Shown: one piece after another, positions 11,971 to 23,307 of the stretch | How positions within the stretch are numbered: the stretch's first letter is position 1 | Layout: each line of letters begins with the position of its first letter | Origin: Cercis canadensis | Taxonomy: Eukaryota > Streptophyta > Magnoliopsida > Fabales > Fabaceae | Direction of reading: 5' to 3' | Assembly: GCA_003255065.1 (NCBI GenBank) | Contig: QAOA01002120.1 | Span: 144,792 to 208,791, forward strand | DNA length: 64,000 nucleotides | The notes under the pieces: generated by a model | Told to the model about the DNA's origin: nothing | Databases searched by the model: none | The model's input: the letters and a program-made list of their open reading frames with translations, nothing else | Program-made: the position numbers and the translations under genes

Positions 11971-12765
11971 TGTCACGGGCTGACATATTCACCCTTGCCA
12001 GACCACATGGCACTTGCGTAACTCCTATGAGAAAGCAAGTCAGTCTATCCCATTCAATCCAATCCACACATGTTAATCGACTAAGCAACTGATAATATAC
12101 CCGAGGCTTGACAATAACGTCTCCCGCATGCACGACAACGATAACATGCTCATTATAGCATCTCAAGTATTGCACATAGCAAGCAAGCCAACACAATAGG
12201 CATGCGCACACCAAAGAAAGTGTCACACACTAGTGAGCAAAACATAAGGCGGCAAATATATAAGAAGAGGGGCTACTCTTTTTATTGATAGATATGAGTG
12301 CAATACAATACATTGACAATGTGTAAGCGAAGTAAATAGCAACACAAAGCCTACCCCTATGCTGGCACCAAGTCCAACCCCAGGTCACCTAGAAGCCTCC
12401 CCTTAAAGAGACTAATATGCGGATTCCCTCCCGGCAGGATAATACATTATTTTTTCCACCCAACATAATGTCTCTTTTTGGAGTTCCGGGTATCGAAACG
12501 CCTATTAAGATATATGTAAATTCATCTAAAATCACGAGCTACACTGCTATGTGCTAAACACTCGCACTGGACAAGCGTAGTGAAGTAAAAAGATGAAAAT
12601 ACCCCCAAACTTTACGAAAATGACAAAAATTATACAATGCTCTGTTTGGGCTTAAATTTGGCGTGCTGCTTCTCTAGACTCCTTTTTACCTCTCTACAAA
12701 GTTTCAAATCAATCGGAGTTATCTATATGCCTGAAATATGCTCGTCACGTTTACGGACCGTGACA
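11971..12765 (-). repeat. 5' LTR of the relic retrotransposon
   Basis: Begins TGTCACGGGC and ends GGACCGTGACA on the plus strand. The adjacent tRNA-Met-type primer site at 11957-11970 fixes this as the 5' LTR of a minus-strand element. Confidence 0.75.
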
Positions 12766-15420
12766 CAATTATACGTAATTTTTATATTTTATTAGATATA
12801 AATATAATTTATCTTAGTTTTTTAAACAAACTTAAAAACAATTGATTTGGACACATATCATTCACACATTGGCTATTCTTATATAATATGTCATATTACA
12901 TAAATATAAAAAATATCTAAGAAACCTAATGATTTAAATAAAATAATTTTGTTTACTTAAAATATATTTTTACAAAACTATCTTTATGCCCTAATGATAA
13001 AAAGAGTTCCTTAGAATTGAAATGAAAGTATGGTATTACTTAATTAATTAATAGGTCCAAAATCAACACAAATTAAGTGAAATTTCATTTGAGATATATA
13101 ACTCGCGTACAACAAAGTGCCCAAAAATCAAAATGCTCAAATATTTATTCAACATTACGTTCTATATCTACTTTTCCAACTTAGTTTTGGGTTATACAGT
13201 GATAGAATCATCAATGAAAGTAGCGCCTGACAAGTAAACACTGAGNTCAATGAAGTAGCGCCTGACAAGTAAACACTGAGTGAAGTATTGTTACTCGAGG
13301 ATTGAAGTTATTAAATATCAAAATTGAATTAATTTTAACTTTATCTAAACAACTAAATAATAAGAAAACGCACTATTAAACTCATAAAAACTGAAAGTAA
13401 ACAAATATAAGTAAAATAAAAAATGAAGTCTAGAGTTTCCAANAGTAAAATAAAAAATAAAGTCTAGAGTTTCCAATTTCATAAAAGCTAATCCAAGTTG
13501 CACTCATTATATTCTTAATCCAAAATTATCTTCTTAGTGAATAATCAAAATTCTCTAATTTATTCACTAACTTCTCCCAATGTCTAATAAAAACATCCTT
13601 AATTACTAATTCACTATATTCCTATGTGAATTAAAATTTCTCCCAATATCTAATGAAAACATCATTAATTACTAATTTACTATATTCATATGTGAATTAA
13701 AATAACTAAGAACTCATTAAGTTTTATGAATCCTATATAGCAACTACACAAACCTTGTAAGTATATTCATATTTTACATGCAATTTATGGTATTCTACCC
13801 AAAAAACTAGACACATAATTTCTCTTCTGGTTCTATTATAATTAACTCATAATCTAATTAATGGCCAGTTAACCAAAAACATTAAGAATAGAGTAGAACA
13901 ATTAACTAGAGGAGAAAATCCATAGATTAATTCAATAAGAAAATAAAACTATTCATAGTTAGGCTATATCGTAGCTCAATAAAATGAAATTAGTTCATAA
14001 TAAAAAAGTAAAACATTCTAATAAATATTCTAAACATACGTAAAAAAAAAGATGAAGAAAAACTCATATGGAAGATGAATCCATTGCCGTATTCTCCTTT
14101 GTGTCTTACTCTTCTCTCTTTCAATTCTTTACTTGTGGGAACTTGTGTAACCTTAATCTAATCCTAAGATTACCTATTTATAGGTTCTAAGAAGTCTAAA
14201 TACAATAGGAAACATTTTAGGGTTAAAAACCTACACAAACTTAGAAAACAGGCAAAAATGATTACATTTTAGATTTAGGCATGACAAGTTGATAACACCA
14301 AGATGGATGATATACTATACAATGGTTTTTTATAACAAAATAATGCCACCAGAGCAAGTGGTGAGTGTAAGTATCCTTCTTCATAATTCTATGCTGGGCC
14401 CAAATTGGGAGTAGTATCCTGTATCCCTGTCAAAGTTAGTTTCTTACTTGTCATCAATCAGAATTAAATTTGGCAAGACCTATAAGCTGGAAACAAGTTC
14501 AAATCAAGGGAATTCAAACACAGTCAAGGCCAAACCTTATTTATCCGCGGATTCAATACTTTCAATCATTTCTTGTGACCTGCATTATTGTATTGGAATC
14601 ATAAATAAAACAGTAAAATATTGAAAGTTTTACCACATAAATTCATAATATAACTCATCAGCGGTTAACAAAACAGAAAAATTGTTATTATCTGCACTTT
14701 TCTCTTTAATCTATATCCCCTTGGTCTTTCAATTTGAGCGCATTAACCTCAAATTTAACGGTGCAGATGCAATGTCTAGCATGATAGCAAGATAATATTA
14801 AGATTACCAAAATTTGCATATAATTAGACAAAATAGACCAGAAAAAACTCGCAAATTACAAAGAGAAGACTCAGTTAAGTGCCTCGATATTATCATTCTC
14901 TGCATATTTTTCCAAATTCTCACATTCACATGCAATTAATCAGATATAAATACACAATTGGCTTTTCTTTGCACACAGTCACACGATATGGTCATATACG
15001 AACTATTAAGCGTACGTGTTATGATTTGAGAAGTCTTGTTAGAGTAACTCAAAATTCAATGGAAGGATGCTATTGGGGAAAAATTGCTAATACACTAGTT
15101 TAATATGTATAATAACAAAGTCAATGATGAAACTGATAATGTCTTTGAGACCAGAAAAAAACAAAGATAATGTCTGATAATAAACTTGAGATGTATTTAG
15201 TTAGGCTTGTCTTCTATCAGCCTAAGCTTTTGAAATAACAAGTAACTAAACAATTCTGATCTCTAGCACATCATTTGCGATTTCTAGCATGCACAAGTTG
15301 CATAATTCATGTCTTTTCATTTTCACTCTAATATTGTAACTTCCTTTTTGTTTTGTCTCAAACTACTCAACTTCTTTACTTTGTATCACATGTCCTCAAA
15401 GACAAACTTTCATAAACTCA
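12766..15420. other. AT-rich intergenic region, no gene seen
   Basis: Long AT-rich stretch with short local duplications. A 35 bp echo surrounds the N at 13246, a 33 bp echo surrounds the N at 13443, and an imperfect 75 bp direct repeat lies at about 13565-13705. No convincing exon found on either strand. Confidence 0.4.
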
Positions 15421-15423
15421 AGA

Positions 15424-15850
15424 ATGGCCATGTTTAGGATACAGAGAGAATTTATTCCACATACATGCAAGAGCAGTTCTTATCGACTAGCTTTAGAGGA
15501 TTTGGTAAGGGAAAAAGAAGCTAAAATTTTATGGCAGTGTGCAGTTTATGCAATTATTTTGTGCATTTGGTTAAAGGTAAAGCCAGTATTTTCAAAGATA
15601 TTTCATTGCAATGGTAGCTGATTTTGGACAAAATTATGCATCTGGCTTCTCTTTGGTGCAAAGTACATGGCCTTTTTAAGGGAGTTTCCCTAACTGATAT
15701 GCAGAGGGATGGGGCAGCTTTACTGCAATGATGTTTCCAATTTCTTAGCTGCTTTTCTTTTCTGTTTCTACTAAGGAGGATTTCTTATCCTCCTTGTCTA
15801 TTGTAATTCTTCCTTCCTTGTCTTAATGAATTTTTTCTATTATTAGAAAA
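15424..15850 (+). mobile_element. LINE (L1-type) 3' fragment
   Basis: Reading frames contain ILWQCAVYAIILCIWLKVK and, after a frame change, HLASLWCKVHGLFKGVSL followed by TDMQRDGAALL. These resemble the C-terminal zf-RVT region of plant L1 elements. The downstream GAGGATTTC/TATCCTCC sequence with a T-rich, Cys-poor tail looks like a LINE 3' UTR. It is truncated at the 5' side and its reading frame is interrupted. Confidence 0.65.
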
Positions 15851-18031
15851 AAGGTTTATTCCACATCAAAGTTGTATCGTGATCCATTTTGATTCCCTGA
15901 TCATTCTATTAATTGCTACCACTTTATCTTTTGCCTTTCCATACCTGATCAGATAAGCTTTTGGATCTTCAGATTCTCTACAGTCTTTTAACACATTTCT
16001 TTATGTGTATATCTATGACAACCAATCTATCATGTGTGTGGTTAAACTCTCAATTGACATTAAAAATTAAATAGAAACCTTATCACATTTCCCCTAAATT
16101 ACAAACCTAATAACATCTTCAACCAACTCTTCAGGTGAAGAGAACAGTTTAATAACTAATATGGAATTACTGCTAATGGTCATTTAGCACACATATCCTA
16201 AGATCAGATTATATAGGACATAGCAAACTAGATATCTCTCCAGCTTACCATCTTTCCTCATAAATAAACTCAACATCATAGAAATGAGCCAACATCTAGC
16301 CCATGTTAAGAGCATCACCAGCACACTGTTATACCATTAACTGCCACCACTTTTGTTTCACCAAATGGCTTCTCACAGTGCTTTAACTACGTGTTGAAGA
16401 GTTCAATCCAGCAATATCTAATTCTCTAGTGATGCCTAGGTGCAGCAGTTGATATTGGTAGCAACTTTCGTATACCAATTTCAACCCCTTACACGACATA
16501 TTTATATCTGCTTTCTTTCTCACTGCCAAAACAAAGGCTCCAACTTGATCAATTCTCATTTATGTTCACAACTTCTTTATTCCTTCCAAGTACTCTTCTT
16601 TTTTCTCAAGCAATTTGCCCTTATGCTGACCAAACAGCTCAAAAATTAATTAAAAAAAAAAAATCAGAGTATTCAAATATATGGTTATTTGGTTGCTAGA
16701 ATTTTGGTTGTACCTAAGAGATTAAAATTTTAATTAGCTGGGATTGGAGCTGACTGAAGCATGTAGGAGTGGACATCAGATAGAGCACAAACAAGGATCT
16801 AAGTTACATGGGGACTGCAGTAAGGCTAACAAAGATTGAACATTGAAGTTAAGGCTCTGAGGCTGTGAACTGCACAGCATGTGTAAAAAGATAACTTGAG
16901 TGTTTTGTTGCTTTCAAGGATTATTAATGAATGAATGATTGTAGGTTTAGTAGGTGGGGGGATAAGGGTTTATGGAGTTGAAACACATCAGGGAAAGATC
17001 TCAGTTGAAAAAGCAGAATATGACCAATAAACCACACCTTGGTTTCCAAAGCTGTCAACCAAGCATAGAAATACTTGACAGAATTTAAAGGAAGAAGCTC
17101 CATGGCTCCTAAATGCCCCAAATCTAGTTCCCATTTAAACTTGCATGACTTGAAACACTATGTAGACAATATTTGTTACCCTGATCCTACAATAACTTGA
17201 GCTCGTAACATAGAAACTGATAACACTAAACTCAAATTGTGAAAGTCCACCACTTGGAAGGGAAAGGAAATAGCTGGTTAGGACATGCCTCTCACATGCA
17301 GCTTGCACTTGGAATGCAAAAAAAAAAAAAAAAAAAAGAAATTGATATGGTTATGGACAACATAATTATAGACCAAGTTTGATTTCTAAAGTGTTCCAAA
17401 AGCATAGGAACCCAAAAGTATTAGGCTCTCAAAGCACAGTGATAATTACAACCTATGTCAGCTATATTGAGTATAAGTTCATTTAGTAGTTGTGACTTGT
17501 GAATATCCACATAATTGCTAAAGCTTTGGTATAGATAGAAATCTANCCAAGTTTGATTTCTAAAGTGTCCCAAAAGCATAGGAACCCAAAAGTATTAGGC
17601 TCTCAAAGCACAGTGATAATTACAACCTATGTCAGCTATATTGAGTATAAGTTCATTTAGTAGTTGTGACTTGTGAATATCCACATAATTGCTAAAGCTT
17701 TGGTATAGATAGAAATCTAAAAATTAAGCTGTTTGAACTATAGAATCTCTACAGTAAAATTTAGGCTTAAAAAAATAGGTGATACAGTTGCTTGAATAGA
17801 ACCTCTCAAACAGTTTTCTATCCTTTAATGCTTGACTTTTAACAAAAACCAACAAAAAAATATTTTTGTTCAGGTTATTTTGATATTTCTCATGCATTAA
17901 CAGATGGAGCTTTAGTGACATTAAAGACATTACCTTTCTACCTGGTTAATAAGATAGAGTATCTCCTCACCATGAGAAAAGAAAGAGAATAGAAAGATGA
18001 GGAAAAAGAGAGAGAGAATTCAAACAATTAC
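15851..18031. other. Intergenic or downstream of the J-protein gene
   Basis: The remaining 3' exon or exons of the J-domain gene should lie here on the minus strand, but I could not identify them. A 173 bp sequence is present twice (17373-17545 and 17547-17719) around the N at 17546. A poly-A run lies near 17319-17338. Confidence 0.4.
17373..17719. repeat. 173 bp direct repeat around an N (assembly echo)
   Basis: 17373-17545 and 17547-17719 are the same length and almost identical, separated by one N. This is best explained as two contig ends carrying the same sequence and not as a biological tandem repeat. Confidence 0.8.
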
Positions 18032-20238
18032 CATATTTGTGTGTGATTAATACCAAGCCCATTGCAGGTAAGAATCATGCCTTTAAATCTGGCAAGATAT
18101 TCCTGTGTTCAATGAGAGGTGTCAATCCATGATTATTATAACAGCAGCAATAATCATTCACAAGGATCCCACTAACACAATCATAAACAAGTGGAATTAA
18201 ATATAGATTTTGAAAGGCCTTTAAGTTGCATACCTGCAAAGAATACTTGTCAATCTCATAGCTTCCAGTTAAATCATAGTCAAAACGTTTGGCAGGATCA
18301 CTCAACACTAAGAAATAACAAGGAATTACCACAATGAGAAAAAAATCCAAGAGCATCAATTAAAAAGAGCTGTTTCCTATTTCTAAACCATACATGAGGA
18401 ATGAACAGGTTTAGGTCAAACTACAGACGGGTACTAAGAAATCCATCCAATGAAACATCACTTGCAAAACACCTTAGTCTCACAACTTTAAGTCCATTTT
18501 GAAAGATGAATGAAAAATAAATGATCTAATCAAATTTTCAGAACAAGTGCAATTTTGTGCTTGCCACCACCCTATAATTTTTAGCTTTATGTCTGAATAT
18601 CTTTATCATGATTATAAACAGTCAATAATTAAATTATATTTATGAATCAATCACACTCCGCCATTTTCATGTCAAATTGACTTATGCAATGCCAGTTATT
18701 TCTCTCTAATTATGTTCTGGGTTTGAGTTGTCGTACCATTATGTGTCTGAAATTTTCATTCCCACTCTAAACTTCCCACAAGAAGAAGAAGATATGCTTG
18801 CTCCTAAAACTGAGTGAAGATCAGGATATAGAAGCAAAGAAGTAATTGGCATAATCATAGAACAAGTGGGTGCCTAGAGTGCCAAACAAACTTAACAAAG
18901 ACTACATTTTATATCCAAACCAATGAAGGACCACAATTTTCACGTTTATAGTAGCTTGCCTGCAACAATCCAACATTTGTATATCGTGAGATGCTGTTAA
19001 AGATAAAGATGAGACATCAGACTTGCTGGGACTGTAAATGCTTAGGGTGGTCAGGGGAGCTAAAACAAGAAAGCATATTGCAAACACATGCATTGTACAG
19101 GTAAAGAAAAACAAATATGATGCAAACAATTTAACTGTTAAATGAAAGAATTACCAGTGTAAGCTTCATTTATCTCTTGGAATTTGGAAGTAACGGAACT
19201 ATCACCTTTGTGCTTGTCGGGATGCCATTTCTAGAAAATCCAGTAGAGTCATGCATGCATATTGCATAAGAAGTCAAGCTTCTAGAGAAAATAATTTTTA
19301 GAATGAAAGTATTAAAAGGACCACTAGAAGCTACTCCAAAAGTATAGATGACCAACCAGTGCAAGCCTTCGGTAATTCAATTTGATATTTTCATCAGTGG
19401 CATCATACTCAACCTCCAACAACTTGTAAAAATCCTTGAAAGTTGAAACAAGTAAGAATACTGGTCAATAAAACACCAATCAAACAACACTTGAACGGAG
19501 TCTATGATATTAAGGCTTGAGAAAAAGGACTTTAAACTTCGATGCCCAATTAAAGTTTTGTTAAAAGGCCTATACATAAGTATTGAGATGTGCATTATAA
19601 GTTCACTGAATGACGTCATATATAATAGTTCAAGCATTCAGATATCATACCAAGAAGTTAAATAACTGGGGGAAGAGAAGCAACAGCATTAGAATATGAA
19701 AGATAGTTAATTAAACACCTTTCCCATTAATTTACTCTAATCTACAGTATTCATATCAAAGTTTCCAGAAAAGCTGCATACATTGTCAACATGGAGAGCT
19801 TTAGGGCTCCAAATTTGTGGTCTTAGTGTTTAAAATTGATACTGTTAGGATTTGAAAACTGAGTAAAGTTTATGAGAGTACATAGAACTCTGAATTTCCC
19901 CACTTGAACAGTTTATGATATAGTTAGTGAAATCAATGCAGGTTTCTTCAAATATTTCTTTCTTTTCAACTCAAGTAGGTTATGTTCTATTAACCCATTC
20001 CACCTGAACCAAGGGTCTCACATCTCAGTTTCCATGCTTAAAAGAAAGCAGAAACGCAGAAGGGTACTCAAATTAAATCACAAAAGACTGAAAAAACTGA
20101 AAAGGTTTCCCACAAGCCAATGAGAGTAACACAATTGGAAAATTAAACATCGTGGAGATGGAAAAGAGAGAGAGCTAGATTGAAAATTAGTGTTATTGTG
20201 TAGTATACCTTTGGATTGGTATTGTCAGCAACCTCCAT
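18032..20238 (-). CDS. J-domain (DnaJ-like) co-chaperone, 3' end unresolved
   Basis: Five exons read in phase: 20238-20209, 19434-19357, 19230-19155, 18307-18234 and 18102-18032, giving 109 residues. The protein begins [10 protein letters not shown], then helix I ([18 protein letters not shown]), helix II ending in the HPD tripeptide ([10 protein letters not shown]), helix III ([18 protein letters not shown]) and helix IV ([11 protein letters not shown]). HPD is the motif that stimulates Hsp70 ATPase activity. The segment [18 protein letters not shown] follows the J domain, as in a conserved family of small plant J proteins. No G/F-rich or zinc-finger region is visible. The last exon or exons lie below 18032 and were not found. 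Subcellular site is unknown; no targeting peptide is apparent, suggesting cytosol or nucleus. Confidence 0.75.
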
Positions 20239-21094
20239 ATGCTACAGAAAATGGGTCGTCATGCGCAGATTCATCTGCATAATTCATCGGATAGAAACAA
20301 AACGAGGGAAAATGTACAATGCTTCTACCAAATATTAGGCACACTTGAGAGAGAAGTTGAAAAGAAAGTATATTAATTTGGATTAGAAATTGCGAGAGAA
20401 GTTGAATTGGGGATTGTGTGGTGCTGGTGGTATTTTGAGAAAGGAAGCGAAGCTTTCTATGCCACAGTTAGAGAAGAAAATAGATGGATTTTGGCAAATA
20501 TCTAAGAATTTTGGTTGGGTTTTTTTGTTGTTATCCGTTGCAACTTGACTGTGTTTATCCGGCATGTCATGTGCCAGTGCAACCCTCAGTTTAAAAAAAA
20601 AAAAAAAACCAAATCAGAACCAACGGATAGATATGTATTTTTACCAGAAAATTATCGTTTGGTAATTTAGTTTTAAAAGTTTAAAAATATTATTTTATTT
20701 TAAATTTATTTTTATTTGTATAAAACATTTAAAATTTTTATTTATGACTATTTTATTTATATATATAATATTCATTTTAATCACGTATATATATAATATT
20801 AAAAATAACTATATCTATTAAGAAAAGAATCATTTAAAATTAATAAATATTTTAAATATTTTACCCAATATAAAAAAATAAAATTAGTTGATATTTTATT
20901 TGAAATTAAATGATTTTATTTTTTTGAACTTTGAGAGTAAACAATAATTATTTATTTATTTAGTTTTTTATTTGTGGGGGGTTTGATTGCGGTGGGGCCT
21001 GGAGCAGCTCCCAGCTGATGGGTGATTATTTATGGCTGTTTATTATTGGCTTAGATTTGAGTCGCATAAATTGTGGTGTAGAATGCTACCAAAG
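20239..21094. other. 5' region of the J-protein gene and AT-rich spacer
   Basis: Immediately upstream of the start at 20238 is an A/G-rich stretch that is probably the leader. From about 20640 to 20950 the sequence is extremely AT-rich and non-coding. Confidence 0.4.
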
Positions 21095-21103
21095 GAATGT
21101 TAG

Positions 21104-21575
21104 GCTGACTAACTTGGATATTATAATTTAGAAATTAAATTATAGATTTATTATAGTTTTTAATTTAATTATTTAAAGATTATAATTTTTTAAAAATTAA
21201 AATTAAAAAAATTAATTCGTGGATCTCATTAATATGTCAAATTTTATGTGGGGTGTCTAGAACACGTAAAATTCAACACCATTAATTTTCTCTATTTCAT
21301 TTTTTTTTATCTTCTCTTTCTTCATTTTATTTTCACCCATTCTTTTTTTTTTTTTACATGTAGATATGGCCACTTTTTATTTTCTCTCTCTCACTTTTAA
21401 CTTCTCTTTTTCTATTTAATTTTCACACATTTTTCTCTTTTTTTTACCATATGAGACACGCCAAATTTTTTATGATGTATCGCTATTAGATGTACCATGT
21501 GAGAAATGACATATTTAATAAATTTTACGCTATCAAATAAATTTATAAAATATAATATTAAAATCAAGAAATTAA
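21104..21575. mobile_element. Degenerate Mutator-type MITE
   Basis: A direct repeat GAATGTTAG at 21095-21103 and 21576-21584 flanks an AT-rich element. Its ends are weakly inverted copies (around CTTGGATATTATAATTTAG and the inverted CTTGATTTTAATATTATA). The 9 bp duplication is exact, but the inverted repeat is poor, so the boundaries are tentative. Confidence 0.45.
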
Positions 21576-21584
21576 GAATGTTAG

Positions 21585-22550
21585 CCCAATAGAATAAAGA
21601 AATTCTCAGCCAAAAAGAAAAAAAATGGAGAAAAGAAAAGTTGTTGGGGTTCTANGAAAAGTTGTTGTGGTTCTATCTCTCAATTCAATCTATTGCTTGA
21701 TTGACATCACGATTGCGCACTTAGACGTATGATTTTCTTTTTCTTTTTTAATGCGCTATGAGTATGACTTCCAGCTTTATTCGTACAAATCTGACTATGA
21801 CCACCTACTTCTTTTTTCAAAAAATACTGCCTAATAAAATAAGATAAACACATCTATATTAAAATAAGAAATAATTATAAATTATAGGATAAGTTTAATT
21901 TATTATTTTTTAATACTTTAAATTTAAACATAAAATTCGTAAATTTTGAAAATAAAATTAATATTACTCAATTATAAATTATTAGGTAAAAGACTTGAAT
22001 ACTTATATCATTAAATAACTTCTCAATTAAATGTAAATTTTATTCCAACTTAGAGATATTATGGTGTTAATTAACCAATAATATTACTAGCTATTTAAAT
22101 GGTGCGTTGAAAACATCGTTATTCAACATGAGATTTTTAAACAGCTCTTAAGGTTTTTCTTTTTTCTTTCAAGATAGACAAATATCATTTATGATAAGAA
22201 AGAGAGTAGAAGCAATGAGGCAAAACCCAAAAACACATACCATGAAGGGTAGTTAAAGGAAAGAAAACCAACAAAAGAAAGAGTAACAATTGGTGCTCAT
22301 ATAAAATTATTCATTTGATTTTTATCTAACAGTCTAAGTTTTTAGATAGAATCAAGATATAAAATCTTTTTGCTGTCAGAATATATTAGATATAAAATCA
22401 TTCATGAACATTCCTCTAACACCTTAAATTTTAGGTTGAATTACTTCTTTGACACTCTACATCTAATTACAAACAAAACCATGCAAAATTGCATTATGGT
22501 GTTAATTAACCAATAATGTTACTAGCTATCTAAATAGTGTGTTGAAGAGA
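21585..22550. other. AT-rich intergenic region, no gene seen
   Basis: Contains a 20 bp echo around the N at 21655. A 70-80 bp sequence starting TTATGGTGTTAATTAACC is found at about 22068 and again at about 22494. No exon detected. Confidence 0.35.
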
Positions 22551-22559
22551 TGGTTATCC

Positions 22560-23036
22560 CGCACTTTAACTCAAATATTACACTTTTTCAACTTATTTAC
22601 ATAATTATAATATTTTTTAACTTATTTACTTTAATATNTTAATATTACACTTTTTAAAAAATAAAAAAACTTTTAAAAAATAATTTATATGGAGCATGCC
22701 CTATCAGACATGCAAATGAGCCCTAGGCATGCTCCTCATCTGATACAAGCAGCTTGTCCCCTTCACCTCTTTGTTCTTTGCCCTTTATTTTTGTCCTTTG
22801 ACCATTTGACTATTTGACATTTTCTAAAAAATTGGCTGAAGTTGGAGTGTATAGAGACATGTCAGCAGGCCTAGGACGTATCTAGTGGGATAAAACATAA
22901 TATTATTAGAGTGTACTTTGATTTTATTTAAAAAATATATATATAATATTAAAGTAAATAAGTTGAAANATAAATTAAAAAATATTATAATTATATAAAT
23001 AAATTATAAAAATGTAATATTTAGTTCAAAATGACA
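22560..23036. mobile_element. Mutator-type MITE
   Basis: The ends, CTTTAACTCAAATATTACA and the inverted TTTTGAACTAAATATTACA, continue as matching inverted arms for at least 70 bp. The flanks TGGTTATCC (22551-22559) and TGATTATCC (23037-23045) make a 9 bp target duplication with one mismatch. The core is GC-richer and includes the inverted pair GGAGCATGCC and GGCATGCTCC. N characters occur in both arms (22638, 22969). Confidence 0.6.
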
Positions 23037-23045
23037 TGATTATCC

Positions 23046-23307
23046 TTCAAACAACCACAAAAGTCAAATCTGAATTCTTATTCTACTCTTGCAACTTGCA
23101 ATGAGTGCCGACCGTTGCCACGTTTTCTAGTTGGTGATTTGGAATGACTGCTGGCCTTATCCACGTTTTCTAGTAGTGATTATTCATTATACATTGCAGG
23201 AAGCCTTTAAGAACAGCAGCTCAACTCTTTGCTCTTTCCGCAGTTCTTCATTCTCTCAACTCTGATTCATGGCTTTGAATCTGTATAGTGACTAGGGAGC
23301 TAGTACA
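23046..23307 (+). promoter_or_regulatory. Presumed promoter and leader of ADH copy 1
   Basis: Lies between a MITE and the start codon at 23308. Two copies of CCACGTTTTCTAGT occur (about 23117 and 23160). A TATTCATTATACATT stretch near 23180 is the best TATA-like sequence. The MITE ends about 270 bp upstream of the ATG, so it may influence this promoter. Confidence 0.35.

Larger units (their letters stand above)
4220..12765 (-). mobile_element. Relic LTR retrotransposon (probably Ty3/gypsy) with nested insertions
   Basis: Two LTRs of about 795 bp lie at 4220-5014 and 11971-12765, the first repeated near 7109-7904 in the duplicated block. LTR ends carry the inverted pair TGTCACGG/CCGTGACA. Next to the right LTR (11957-11970) is a primer-binding site reading TGGTATCAGAGC on the minus strand, complementary to initiator tRNA-Met. 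Next to the left LTR is a purine-rich tract, so the element runs on the minus strand. A gag-like remnant lies about 10.7-11.15 kb. The element is broken and largely deleted, and carries a Harbinger-type element and a hAT MITE. LTR divergence by eye is several percent, suggesting an age of a few million years. The superfamily is inferred. Confidence 0.7.
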
